Assembly: GCF_001544535.1 (NCBI RefSeq)
Contig: NZ_FCON02000020.1
Coordinates: 1 to 64,000 of the forward strand
Direction: 5' to 3'
Origin: Caballeronia choica
Lineage (GTDB): Bacteria; Pseudomonadota; Gammaproteobacteria; Burkholderiales; Burkholderiaceae
Length of the DNA: 64,000 nucleotides
The notes beneath the pieces are model-generated. The model was not told the DNA's origin. It searched no databases and saw only the letters and a program-made list of their open reading frames with translations. Shown here piece after piece: positions 55,376 through 63,860 of this stretch. The translations under genes and the position numbers were made by a program. Every line of letters starts with the position of its first letter. The first letter of the stretch is position 1.

Positions 55376-55639
55376 AAATGGGCACTCATCTCGTTCGACG
55401 AAATCAGTGTGCCTCTCGAAGAGGTGCAGGACAACCCGGTCCGATTCACGACTCGACTTGACCGCGCGAAAAAACCTCGGGGTATGCGGTCTGTTGCTAC
55501 CGCCCAGCCGACGGTCCCAGCCCTTGCGGCTCGTGGTCCGCCGTTATGGTGCGTTCTTTCATCTCGCGCGCTGGCCAGGCGCGCGATACCGGCACGAGCG
55601 CGACACCCGTCCGTTCTTCGCAGACCGGGGTCATCCGAA

Positions 55640-56338
55640 ATGTCTCCCGGGACGACGCACGGGGCAATCCGCAACACGCCCAACGGAATCAACGCGAAGC
55701 TGGACATCTCGTTGTCCGTGCGAACCGTGGGCGCAGTCACCCAATCCAAAGAGTCAACGGCATCGCACGGCAGTCGACGTCGCTCGGCGCCCCTGCTTGG
55801 CTTCCTGCAACGCATCTCGCTCGACGCTGGCCTGAATCAGTGGGCGGGCGTCGCATCGCGCAACCGGGCCACATGCAATGCCCGGATCCTCGCACTGCTC
55901 GGCGACGGCAAGATGAATGGCAGACCCGTTCAGGATGTCGTAGACATCATGCGCAGATACGAGGAAACTGCGCAGGCAACGCTCAAGGCTGAATTCGAGG
56001 GGTTCCTGACCCGGATCAAAACGACCCCGGAGGCCACGGAACGCGGCGTTGCTATCGCCGGGTTCAAATCACTCGAGCCATCCAAGTACGGTTTCGTCAT
56101 CAAGATTCGGCAGACCTTCGAGACGTTCTTCGCCTCGAAGCAGGAGATCGAGGCGGCATCGAAGTCTTTCCGCTACGCGTGGTCAGTGATTGGGAGCACC
56201 TACGCACGACATCATGAAACGCACCTTCAACTGCGGTCACACCGGAAAGGGGAAGTACTGCCACGCCTGCGCGGCCGTGGAAAAAGAAAAGCAGAAGAAG
56301 CGTGTCGCGCGCGAAGCAAAGCGCGCCGCGAGACGTGA
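55640..56338 (+). CDS. Hypothetical protein with long 3' overlap
   Basis: The stretch from about 55810 on looks coding (LLGDGKMNGRPVQDVVDIMR, RRYEETAQATLKAEFEGFLT). The start is uncertain: ATG 55640 is used, while upstream sequence is Arg/Pro-rich and doubtful. The last 125 bases overlap the next gene in another frame, so the natural stop may have been lost. Family unknown. Confidence 0.4.
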   Translation: MSPGTTHGAIRNTPNGINAKLDISLSVRTVGAVTQSKESTASHGSRRRSAPLLGFLQRISLDAGLNQWAGVASRNRATCNARILALLGDGKMNGRPVQDVVDIMRRYEETAQATLKAEFEGFLTRIKTTPEATERGVAIAGFKSLEPSKYGFVIKIRQTFETFFASKQEIEAASKSFRYAWSVIGSTYARHHETHLQLRSHRKGEVLPRLRGRGKRKAEEACRARSKARRET

Positions 56339-56609
56339 ATCGTCCGCCCAGGACCCGGTGGATCTGAGCGTTGTGAGCCACCTGACGGCCGTGCAGCGCG
56401 AAGCGCGCAAGCTACTTGCAAGAGTGAGTTCCGGCGTTCACCCTTTTGCGCTCGACGGCAAACCATTGAAATCCTCCGCTGGCAAGTTGCTCTCGGTCCC
56501 CGTTGGACGCTCGTATCGCCTCCTTTTCGATGCGCCGACGCTCAAGCCGTTGCGTATCGTCAGCCACGAGCACTACAACGCAATCGCATCAAGTCGGGTG
56601 ATGGCGTAA
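56214..56609 (+). CDS. DUF7682-like small zinc-binding protein
   Basis: A 131-residue protein from ATG 56214. It starts with CGHTGKGKYCHAC (residues 6-18), a compact Cys/His knuckle, then a Lys/Arg/Glu-rich helix. The C-terminal part (SVPVGRSYRLLFDAPTLKPL) resembles a toxin RelE-like or DUF fold but is not assigned. Weak ribosome-binding site. Cytoplasmic, function unknown. Confidence 0.55.
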   Translation: MKRTFNCGHTGKGKYCHACAAVEKEKQKKRVAREAKRAARRESSAQDPVDLSVVSHLTAVQREARKLLARVSSGVHPFALDGKPLKSSAGKLLSVPVGRSYRLLFDAPTLKPLRIVSHEHYNAIASSRVMA

Positions 56610-56736
56610 TCGCTTTCTTAATGGAGACGGCGTGCTGCAAATGACATCCTTCTTCGGTTCGCAGAATCTCGCCTACGACCAGCAGCACGACTCTCTTCTG
56701 TTGACGGACGACGCGTTTTCCCGCATGAAATTAGGG

Positions 56737-57447
56737 TCAACCGTCGGTAGGCGCAACCTGTCTGATCAGCCGCAACAGCACGCGTGGCGAATCGCCCTTG
56801 CGACAGTAGGCGTCCATTCCACATGCCTTGCCCCGGGCGACGACCTCCCGTTCGGCAAGCGACGTATGGGCGATGATCGGCACCAACGATAAGCGCGGCG
56901 AAGTGCGAAGAGCCTGGGCCACTCGGAAGCCGTCGAACTCAGGCATCTGAATGTCGAGCACAACCACATGCGGGGTCCAGAATTGCGTGACTCTCAGCGC
57001 GTCCGCACCGCCATGCACGATTCTGGGTTCCAGGCCTTCGCTTCGCAGCACGTCTTCAAGCGCAGCAGTCAGCGCATCATCGTCGTCGACAATCAGTGCG
57101 GCAAGCGGTGGCCGAACTGCGGCGAAAGATCGAGAGGTCCAAAGGCGGTGAATCGAGCGATGGTGAGTGCTGGCTTGCATGGCACTGAATGGGTTGGAAT
57201 CACCATTTCTGTCAGCAACCACTGTGCCCCGAGCCGATCGCAGACGCTCAACCGATGAGTCGATGCCGTTACGCATCTGTTCGAAGGCGGTTTGCGCGTC
57301 TCGGGGCGCCGCCTCGTAGGAGATGTAGACAACGCGGGATTGTCGAACCACGATCACTGCGTGTCGACTGGATTCATCGACAAAAATTGTCCATACCCAG
57401 CCGCCGTCCCGCCGCTGGACCGAAAAAATCTCCGAGGCGCCGATCAA
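56737..57447 (-). CDS. Response regulator with C-terminal receiver domain
   Basis: A 236-residue protein. A receiver domain occupies about 115-236: LIVDDDDALTAALEDVL, phosphoacceptor Asp in VVVLDIQMPEFDG, IIAHTSLAE and a final KGDSP in place of the usual KPF with Lys conserved. The N-terminal 110 residues have no recognised output domain. No histidine kinase gene is nearby, so the partner is elsewhere. Confidence 0.75.
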   Translation of the reverse strand: MIGASEIFSVQRRDGGWVWTIFVDESSRHAVIVVRQSRVVYISYEAAPRDAQTAFEQMRNGIDSSVERLRSARGTVVADRNGDSNPFSAMQASTHHRSIHRLWTSRSFAAVRPPLAALIVDDDDALTAALEDVLRSEGLEPRIVHGGADALRVTQFWTPHVVVLDIQMPEFDGFRVAQALRTSPRLSLVPIIAHTSLAEREVVARGKACGMDAYCRKGDSPRVLLRLIRQVAPTDG

Positions 57448-57470
57448 GCGTCACGAGCCTCGCCGCCGCT

Positions 57471-57662
57471 TCAAAAGCCCACGCCGACGCCGACGCCCCC
57501 ACCAATTCCGCCCCCGCCGAAGCTGCCGCCCCCAATGCCAACGCCGATACTCGTGCTCGGGGCGTAATAGCCGGGCCCACCGTCCGCATCGTACGGCTGC
57601 TGCGCAGTCACGCAGCCGGCGACGGCAGCCACTAAAACCAACATGCCGAATAGGCGAATCAT
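57471..57662 (-). CDS. Small glycine-rich lipoprotein
   Basis: A 63-residue protein with a lipoprotein signal peptide (MIRLFGMLVLVAAVAGC, lipobox VAGC) and a C-terminal Gly/Val repeat (GVGIGGGSFGGGGIGGG). Probably outer-membrane anchored; no known function. Confidence 0.65.
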   Translation of the reverse strand: MIRLFGMLVLVAAVAGCVTAQQPYDADGGPGYYAPSTSIGVGIGGGSFGGGGIGGGVGVGVGF

Positions 57663-57924
57663 GGTTGCCTCCCGTTCATGAGCAGAAGAGCAATATCCAG
57701 TCCCTCGATGAACGTGAATTTCACCTTCGGCACATGAATGGTTGGTTCAACAAGCGATTTCGTCAGATGATTATGTCATTTGCCCACCCAAGCTATTGCG
57801 CTCACGCACGCCGCGCTGCACCGATATCGGCTATTGGCATACTCCTTTTTATGGGAATATCCCAGTTGTTATAGGCAAACCGATACGTGTTCGGTTTGGA
57901 TCGTAGACCTCCTTTCCCAGTGCA

Positions 57925-58599
57925 ATGACCGACGAACTCTTTCCCTGCGCGCACTGTGGCGGCAACTGGGCATTTGGCTGGTCCCAACGAGTGATCGGCC
58001 GACCTTCCAAGCCAAAACTGGACTTCTCCCGAATTGGGACCGGCGCTGGTCGAGCGCTGATCATGGGAGACACGGCATCCCGCTCTCCCGAAGATCCACC
58101 CACGGAAAATGTCTGCTGCATCGTCTGCGAAGACTGCGGGATGCAAACGCCCTGGTTTCCGATTGGGGACAACAAGAACGCAGCGCTGGATAGGGCAGGA
58201 GAGATCTGGAATCAGAGGCTCAACCGGCGGGCCGCGACCGAGGGTGACTTGCTCGATTTGATCCGCAAGGAGATCACGCCCGTCGACGCGCCCTACGTCC
58301 TGGACCTTCTCGCGCGTACGACGGAAGACTGGGAGAAGCGCGGGCCGATTTTCGCAATGCTGGCGCAGAAGATCGTGGACGGCAAAATCACCATGCGTGA
58401 CTTCTGGCCGATCGACCCTGTCCTGATCGACGCTGCCCGATATCGCACACTGCAGCAGCTCGCGAAGTTCGTCTATATAGATGGTGTCGCGTCCGTGCAG
58501 TTTCCCCGAATTCCGGCCACCGGCGGCGAGGAGCAACGGAGCTTCGAAGATCGCGTCGGCGCGGCTGTCGATGACCTGCCCGAGCGCAGTCGCTGGTAA
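57925..58599 (+). CDS. Lar-like restriction-alleviation-type zinc protein
   Basis: A 224-residue protein. The N-terminal third has the Lar pattern: FPCAHCGGNWAFGW, then CIVCEDCGMQTPWFP and a conserved IWNQR. In phages and plasmids Lar proteins are linked to alleviating host restriction. The C-terminal 120 residues are an unrelated helical extension. Short ribosome-binding site; transcribed alone. Confidence 0.6.
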   Translation: MTDELFPCAHCGGNWAFGWSQRVIGRPSKPKLDFSRIGTGAGRALIMGDTASRSPEDPPTENVCCIVCEDCGMQTPWFPIGDNKNAALDRAGEIWNQRLNRRAATEGDLLDLIRKEITPVDAPYVLDLLARTTEDWEKRGPIFAMLAQKIVDGKITMRDFWPIDPVLIDAARYRTLQQLAKFVYIDGVASVQFPRIPATGGEEQRSFEDRVGAAVDDLPERSRW

Positions 58600-58676
58600 C
58601 TTGACTTCCGAAGGGGGCCGTCACACTTGACTCAGATCTCGCCGCGCCAGGCGAGACGCCCTTACCGGAGAATCCC

Positions 58677-58817
58677 ATGTCGCCATTCGAGTACCTGTGC
58701 GCCGCATACCGCCGCCGCCAGGAACTCGCCCCCCAGCTCCTGACGCTGCTCGCGCTCGGCGTTATCCTCACCAACCACGCGATAACCAGTCCGATCCTCG
58801 ACTGGACCCTCAACTGA
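58677..58817 (+). CDS. Small membrane protein, 46 residues
   Basis: MSPFEYLCAAYRRRQELAPQ followed by one hydrophobic helix (LLTLLALGVILTNHAI). GGAG lies six bases before the ATG, a strong start. Not in any family I know. It lies just before operator copy 3. Confidence 0.5.
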   Translation: MSPFEYLCAAYRRRQELAPQLLTLLALGVILTNHAITSPILDWTLN

Positions 58818-58841
58818 CCGCGAAAAAGGCGGTTTGAGCGA

Positions 58842-58867
58842 AGTAGATGTAACGCGTTACATCTACT
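58842..58867. promoter_or_regulatory. 26-bp palindromic operator, copy 3
   Basis: Perfect palindrome identical to copy 1 (agtagatgtaacg and its complement), with additional outer arms ggtttgag/ctcaaacc. It lies between the small membrane gene and the 3' end of the integrase. Confidence 0.65.
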
Positions 58868-58983
58868 CAAACCATTTGCTTGCTCTCCGCGATTGATTTA
58901 AAAGGCTTTCTCTTCCACCCCAATCCCCAAGCTTTTGGATCTCAAAAAAGACCTCGAGGACCAACCCTGCCAATCGTATTCGA

Positions 58984-60120
58984 CTAAGCGCTGGTCGAAG
59001 CCAGGATTCTATAGAGCGCCTGTCTTGATATTCCCAAGTTGGCTGCCGCATAACTTTTCACGCCGTTCGCATGGAGGACGGCTTGTTGCGCTTGCTCGCG
59101 CGTGACCGCACTGCTCTTTTTTGCCCGCTGTACCGTGTAAGTCGACAAGTAGGCATTCGCCTTTGTCGCCCGGCTATGCCCGGCGGCCTCCACCACCCGC
59201 TGCATCGCTTCCTTGTGGAGCTCCTTGGTTGCCCGTTGACCCGACTGCTTGATCGGCGCTTCGACTCCCGTCAAACGCTCGTACATTCCCTGCAGAAACT
59301 GGTGGCGCAGACCGTGTGCCGTGACACCGAGGTCGTCTTTTCTCACGCCGTGCTTGCGCAGCACGCGATAAAACCGGTCCTTCCACTGCTGCTTGGTGAA
59401 GCCCAGAGGAATTGTCGATTTCGAAACCGGATTCGACAATTTTGCCGCCTCTTCCAGCACGGGAAAGTTGTCGCCAATCGGTACCACGCGGTCGCGCCCT
59501 CCCTTAGTGCCACGTGTGACTCGCAGCTGGCCGTCCTCATGCATTGATTCAACCGGCCGGAGCAGAAAGCTTTCTTCGACACGCAGCCCAAACGCGACCT
59601 GTAGCTTCAATTGGACCGCCACGTGAAGGTCGGTTTGTGCGATCTCTGCAAGCTTTTTCAGCGGATCGATTCCATTGCCTTCCCATGACTTGTCCTCGGA
59701 CGCTACATACGATCGCACGAGATCGTGCGTTGCTCGGTCAACGTAGTCCCCGAGCGTTCCGACCAGGTTTGGCTTGCGCATCCACTCTGCAAGCGCGCGG
59801 AAATACGTCAGCTTGTTCTCGATCGTGCCCCCGCTCAACTTGTTCTTCGCCCACAAGTCGACGAGAGCCTGCACATGCTTCTGTTTCAACGAGTACGGCG
59901 ATTGGAGGGCGTAACCATGCTCTCGCAGCTCAACAAATGATCGGCAGATCTTTTGAATCCGGTACAGTTGCGTCTTCATCGAAAGCGGCTTGCTCGTCAC
60001 CCGCGTGCGGCTATGAACCCGATCGACGTTGTCTTGGAAAAGCCTCTCAAGCTCCGCCTTGAAATCGGCCGGCAGCCGATAGTCGCGCAAAACCGAGCGC
60101 ACGTTCACTGTCACCGACAT
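58984..60120 (-). CDS. Tyrosine recombinase with C-terminal helix-turn-helix
   Basis: A 378-residue integrase. Core-binding N-terminal helices lie at about 45-140. Catalytic residues: R180 (VAFGLRVEES), K206 (TKGGRDR), H269 and R272 (TAHGLRHQF), H315 (AAGHSR) and Y324 (NAYLSTY). Residues 345-372 (QQAVLHANGVKSYAAANLGI, then SRQALYRIL) form a Fis-like helix-turn-helix not found in usual integrases. It may resolve plasmid dimers or act on a mobile element; no attachment site was identified. Confidence 0.8.
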   Translation of the reverse strand: MSVTVNVRSVLRDYRLPADFKAELERLFQDNVDRVHSRTRVTSKPLSMKTQLYRIQKICRSFVELREHGYALQSPYSLKQKHVQALVDLWAKNKLSGGTIENKLTYFRALAEWMRKPNLVGTLGDYVDRATHDLVRSYVASEDKSWEGNGIDPLKKLAEIAQTDLHVAVQLKLQVAFGLRVEESFLLRPVESMHEDGQLRVTRGTKGGRDRVVPIGDNFPVLEEAAKLSNPVSKSTIPLGFTKQQWKDRFYRVLRKHGVRKDDLGVTAHGLRHQFLQGMYERLTGVEAPIKQSGQRATKELHKEAMQRVVEAAGHSRATKANAYLSTYTVQRAKKSSAVTREQAQQAVLHANGVKSYAAANLGISRQALYRILASTSA

Positions 60121-60476
60121 ATTTCCTCCTCTCGCCTCGCTGTTAGTAGATGATCAAGTGCGAAGAACAACGTCCGCCCCATTTCAAAAGCCTGATCCGA
60201 TTCAGTCGAGGCTTTGAAGAGAGGCGATCGCACACCGCTGTCGAGCCCGGCAAAGCCCCACCCGGCCATTCCGGCATGCTTCAGCGCTACCCGTCTCGCC
60301 TGCACGTCATCGAATCCCAAGCGCACGGCCAGGCGCCAGAGCGACCCAGCGGCGTCCGCTTCGAGCTCGTGGTTCACCCATCGAATTCGCGTGACCTTGC
60401 GAGCGGTCGGTCCGCGTTCCGCGCCGGGAAGGCGTCCGTGAAAGCGCATGTCGTCGCGTTCGTGAACAGCCAACAT
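60111..60476 (-). CDS. Hypothetical protein overlapping the integrase start
   Basis: A 121-residue protein (MLAVHERDDMRFHGRLPGAE). The helical middle reads DAAGSLWRLAVRLGFDDVQA. It overlaps the integrase by ten bases and probably lies in the same operon. Not recognised. Confidence 0.5.
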   Translation of the reverse strand: MLAVHERDDMRFHGRLPGAERGPTARKVTRIRWVNHELEADAAGSLWRLAVRLGFDDVQARRVALKHAGMAGWGFAGLDSGVRSPLFKASTESDQAFEMGRTLFFALDHLLTARREEEICR

Positions 60477-61431
60477 CTCTGACGCCTTGATCTATGTGCG
60501 TGTGTGACGTCACTCGTCTACTCGGAAAAGCGTCCGATGACACCGTCGAATTTGCGCAGAAAGCGAGCAGCCGTTCGCGCTAGCACTTCTATCCATGGCG
60601 TGATGAACGTCCACTCCACAAGGGCTGCCGGCGACACCTCATGCTTCTCTCATCCGCCCGTGCGACCGTCACGCGCCCGGGGCCTCTTGCCGCTTCGCGA
60701 GAGCCGTCGGGAGCCTATCCCCTCGTCTCGTTCGCGCTGCGCGCTGCGTCGCCCCGCCGGGTCCAACCTTCCTGTCCTTTAGCGATTCCATTCGATCAGC
60801 CCCGCACGTGGAAGAAACGTGCATCGACTGTCCGTCTTGTTGCGTGCTGCCAGAAGTCACGCTCCCGCGTGAAATCAGCCCGCGACGTTGCTGCTAACGT
60901 CCCCAAACTGGACCTGCCTTTGCAGGATCTCTTCGTTGAGTCTCGCCTCGCTGCCGCCGCTGGTCGAGCTGCGCGGCTAGTCGCTGCGCGAACCCGGCTA
61001 TGCCGCTGCTACGGCTACCGCGCCGGCCATGACACGCGACTACGCGTCCGTGTGCTCTGTCTTTCGACCGCACGACCGTGGCCATCTGCTCGGTAATTGC
61101 TTTTGCGCTGTTTGTTCTCCGGTGGCGCCTACCGTTCGTCTTCCGTACAGGGACGTGTTCGCCTATATCGCCTCACACGTACCCTCATCCCCAAGCGCGT
61201 TGAATCCGCCGCGGTGTATCGGGCCTCATGCAACGTACCCAGCTTCGTATGCTGAAAGGATGCGTCCATGCTCATCGAGTCGCCGTGTGATCGCGTCACC
61301 GGAATGTGTCCGTGTCCGCTCACACCTCGTCTCAACTCGCAATTTCGGGCAAAACCGCCCCCAAACCCAATGGATATCGCGTGTCCGTGGTCCTCAACTT
61401 GGCTCACGGTGTTTTTGATTAGATTCAGAAA
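60477..61431. other. Long non-coding stretch before parM-like gene
   Basis: Nearly 1 kb in which every frame is short or GC-bias driven. A plus-strand frame at 60641-61096 and a minus-strand frame at 61129-61461 stay open but have no ribosome-binding site and no recognisable product. It may contain replication or partition sites, or decayed genes. Confidence 0.35.
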
Positions 61432-61537
61432 AAGGCCGCGACAACTTGCGGCATGTGACAAAGGGGGCTTTCGCTAGGCAAAGCGATCCCCTCGATGGTC
61501 CGTTTAGGAGGTCGATGCGCTGTTCGCGCGGTGGGTA
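61429..61537 (-). promoter_or_regulatory. Stem-loop leader, copy F (no clear downstream gene)
   Basis: On the minus strand accgcgcg-aaca-gcgcatcgacc (61511-61535) is followed by a ggggatcgct...agcgaaagcccc hairpin (61463-61492) and a gccgc/gcggc hairpin with five U residues (61429-61452). It shares the extra block cgacctccnaaacgg with copy E. It may produce a short terminated RNA. Confidence 0.5.
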
Positions 61538-61655
61538 TTGCTGAGGATAGCCGCGAATATGCACGAAGCGCGGGCAAAAGCTGCGTATATGTTGTGAGCT
61601 TTTGATCCCTTGACTTCGCGGTGTTGCCGATAGAGTAGGTCCGTCCGCATCGAGG

Positions 61656-61827
61656 CTTGGGGCCCTGCAGGGGCCCTGTTCGGCCCCTGCACGGGCCATG
61701 GGAAGTATCACCGTCACTAAACGCGTGCTCCTTGGCCCCTGCAGGGGCCCAGCATCTCCCGCGTCGACCAGCAAGGCCGCACGAGGGGCCAAGCATGGGC
61801 CAAACAGGGGCCAAACAGGGGCCAAGC
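61656..61827. repeat. GGGGCC repeat array with four 11-bp tandem repeats, candidate parC centromere
   Basis: Four direct 11-bp repeats aggggccaagc, atgggccaaac, aggggccaaac, aggggccaagc occupy 61784-61827. A perfect 16-bp palindrome ggcccctgcaggggcc lies at 61734-61749, and further inverted ggggcc units at 61656-61700. The 11-bp spacing places each on the same face of the helix. Such arrays upstream of parM are the ParR-binding centromere of R1-type partition systems. Confidence 0.6.
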
Positions 61828-61870
61828 GATGAAACGATGCGACGCCTCGATTGAACTCTTGGAGAGAGAA

Positions 61871-62890
61871 TTGAAAGCACAAGTTTTTGCGGTTGACGTG
61901 GGATACGGCAACACGAAATGCGCATTTCGCATGGGGTCCGATCTTGCAACCCTGATGTTTCCTTCGCTCGCGCCTCTCAATGTAAACGAGGCCGTCTCGA
62001 GCTTCGGCCAGGGAGTCCTCTCGGATCGGAAAGTCGAAGCCATTGAAGTCGAAGGCACGATCTACGAGGTTGGTCCCGGCGTTGACCGCTCCTCGGCTTA
62101 CGGAAACGCTGGTCGGATCCTTTCCGAGGATTTCTGCACGACGCCGAACTACGCAGCATTGCTTTATGGGGCGCTCCGTTTTGCAGGCGTCACCGAGGTC
62201 GAACGCTTGGTACTCGGTCTGCCCGTGCACAGCATCGGCAAATATTCGGCGAGTATCCGGGAGGCATTCACCGGCACACTGAACTTCGGCCACGGTCCCG
62301 TGCAGATCGCGAGCGTCAAGGTCATTCCGCAGCCATTAGGTTCGCTCGTGGCATTTTCGGAATATGGTGGCAGCCGCTTCGATCGTAAGAATGCCCACCT
62401 CGTCATCGACGTCGGCTATTTCACGACCGACTGGGTCGTTGCCAATGGCTTCACGATGTTGGACCGACGCAGTGGCGGCGCTCCTGGCGGGGCCTCTCAG
62501 ATTTATCAGCGCATGGCATCGTTGATTGGAAAAGAAGAAGGCGAGCCCGTTACCGACATCGAACGTATCGATGAGCAGCTTCGGGCTAAGGACCCTCTGT
62601 TGTTCTACGGCAAGGACATCGATCTCTTGCCGTACCTCGAGCAATCTCAGGCAGTCGTATTGAGCACGGTTAAGGAAATCCAAAACAAGGTCGGTCGCAC
62701 GGCGGACATCCGGTCCATCGTTCTAACTGGTGGCGGCGCCGCGCTTTACGAACCAACAATCCGCGCGGCCTTTCCCCGAACTCAGGTCGATCTGCTCGAC
62801 GCACCTTGCTTTGCGAACGTCAAAGGCTTCCTCATCATCGGCGAATCGACGCTTGCCCGCGAGCGCAAACTGCTTGGGGCCGCAGCGTGA
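61871..62890 (+). CDS. parM: ParM/StbA-type actin-like ATPase (PRTRC protein D)
   Basis: A 339-residue protein; TTG 61871 has GGAGAGA upstream and gives the family N-terminus MKAQVFAVDVGYGNTK, so the ATG at 61829 is rejected. Actin-fold motifs: phosphate 1 DVGYGNTK, phosphate 2 VIDVGYFTTDW, adenosine VLTGGGAALYE. Such proteins polymerise to push plasmid copies apart. PRTRC plasmids carry this protein as protein D, separated here from the main cluster. It is coupled to the next gene by a GTGA overlap. Confidence 0.85.
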   Translation: MKAQVFAVDVGYGNTKCAFRMGSDLATLMFPSLAPLNVNEAVSSFGQGVLSDRKVEAIEVEGTIYEVGPGVDRSSAYGNAGRILSEDFCTTPNYAALLYGALRFAGVTEVERLVLGLPVHSIGKYSASIREAFTGTLNFGHGPVQIASVKVIPQPLGSLVAFSEYGGSRFDRKNAHLVIDVGYFTTDWVVANGFTMLDRRSGGAPGGASQIYQRMASLIGKEEGEPVTDIERIDEQLRAKDPLLFYGKDIDLLPYLEQSQAVVLSTVKEIQNKVGRTADIRSIVLTGGGAALYEPTIRAAFPRTQVDLLDAPCFANVKGFLIIGESTLARERKLLGAAA

Positions 62891-63225
62891 CAAAGAAGAT
62901 GCTGATAAAGGTGACCGTGGACGACGCGCTTTTCCCTGAACTCTTTCACCGTCTCAATGAGTTCGAGAATCCGCGACTGCGTGCGGCAATCGTGCGCACA
63001 CTTGCCAACGATTCCCTTCGAAACGCGCGCGGCCCATCTGACCAAACTCTCGGCAAGGAAGGTCAGCATGCGACGACCAGCGAAGTGCCGCCGGCCTCGC
63101 CCCGGGAACTATTAGCACCTTCGCCCGGCGTACCGGCGCCTGAAGAGATGGAACCGCACACTTCGGTGAATCTGTCAGAGCGGTTCGATGTCGACGCAAT
63201 CGCCGATCAGTTCGCCAGTTTTTAG
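62887..63225 (+). CDS. ParR-like partition adaptor
   Basis: A 112-residue protein from GTG 62887, overlapping parM. The N-terminal part (MLIKVTVDDALFPELFHRLN, then RLRAAIVRTLAND) has the beta-strand and two-helix layout of ribbon-helix-helix ParR/StbB proteins. The C-terminal half is Pro/Glu-rich and ends FDVDAIADQFASF, likely the tail binding the ParM filament. Position and size fit; sequence identity to known ParR cannot be judged by eye. Confidence 0.65.
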   Translation: MTKKMLIKVTVDDALFPELFHRLNEFENPRLRAAIVRTLANDSLRNARGPSDQTLGKEGQHATTSEVPPASPRELLAPSPGVPAPEEMEPHTSVNLSERFDVDAIADQFASF

Positions 63226-63420
63226 GCACTGGTTGAACGAACCTGATTTCAGGTTCGCGCCGATCGCGCCCTTATCTCGGCGTACCTAAGAACGCTGAAG
63301 CGACCGCCAGCCAAATTAACCGTGCGGTGCCTTGACTTCGATGCCCAGCTGCGAAGATGGGCCATCGGCTTCTCGAAACAGGCGTTCACGAACGCTTAAC
63401 TTAACGACCGGAGCAACACC

Positions 63421-63576
63421 ATGAACTTCATCGACACTCTTGCCCAACTCGACTGGATCCGCGGCGTTCGGTTCTGGATTCTCGTCGCGACGGCTTTCGC
63501 CGCATGGGAAGCTGCATTTCTGTTCCGCCGGGCGGTGCTCACTCTCGCCAAGAAGGGAGGTGACCATGTACGGTAA
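63421..63576 (+). CDS. Small single-pass membrane protein
   Basis: A 51-residue ORF (MNFIDTLAQLDWIRGVRFWI) with GGAG before the ATG and one hydrophobic helix (FWILVATAFAAWEAAFLF). It overlaps the next gene by 11 bases. Not recognised. Confidence 0.5.
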   Translation: MNFIDTLAQLDWIRGVRFWILVATAFAAWEAAFLFRRAVLTLAKKGGDHVR

Positions 63577-63796
63577 ATTCATGGCGATGCACTGGGTTGC
63601 TCGCCGAGCAATCATTGCGACCGTTTTCTTCTCGATCATGATCGTTGACATCAAGTGCTTCCCGACATGCACCATCACGATCTGGGTCTGGGCAATCTCA
63701 TCGGCGGGTTGGCTTCTCGCGATCGGATTGGGCAGGCCAACCTTCATCATTCTCCGACTGTTGATCAGGGTAGCGCTCCTGTCCCGTTATGGCTGA
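63566..63796 (+). CDS. Small two-helix membrane protein
   Basis: A 76-residue protein from ATG 63566 with GGGAGG five bases upstream. Two hydrophobic helices (AIIATVFFSIMIVDI and WVWAISSAGWLLAIGL) with a basic C-terminus. Coupled to the preceding small gene and followed by a terminator at 63833-63860. Confidence 0.55.
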   Translation: MYGKFMAMHWVARRAIIATVFFSIMIVDIKCFPTCTITIWVWAISSAGWLLAIGLGRPTFIILRLLIRVALLSRYG

Positions 63797-63832
63797 CCTC
63801 CCCCTACGTTGCACATGCCGAGGCAAAAAAAA

Positions 63833-63860
63833 AGCCGCGCTCTGATGAGCGCGGCTTTTC
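63833..63860 (+). terminator. Rho-independent terminator
   Basis: agccgcgctc-tgat-gagcgcggct (63833-63856) followed by TTTT on the plus strand and preceded by nine A residues, so it can act in both directions. Confidence 0.8.

Noticed and set aside
60641-61096. Plus-strand frame of 151 codons in the long non-coding stretch
   Set aside because: Arg/Ala/Ser-rich, no ribosome-binding site, no recognisable motif; likely open by GC bias.
63316-63750. Minus-strand frame of 144 codons opposite the small membrane genes
   Set aside because: The plus-strand genes have strong ribosome-binding sites and hydrophobic helices; the antisense frame has neither.
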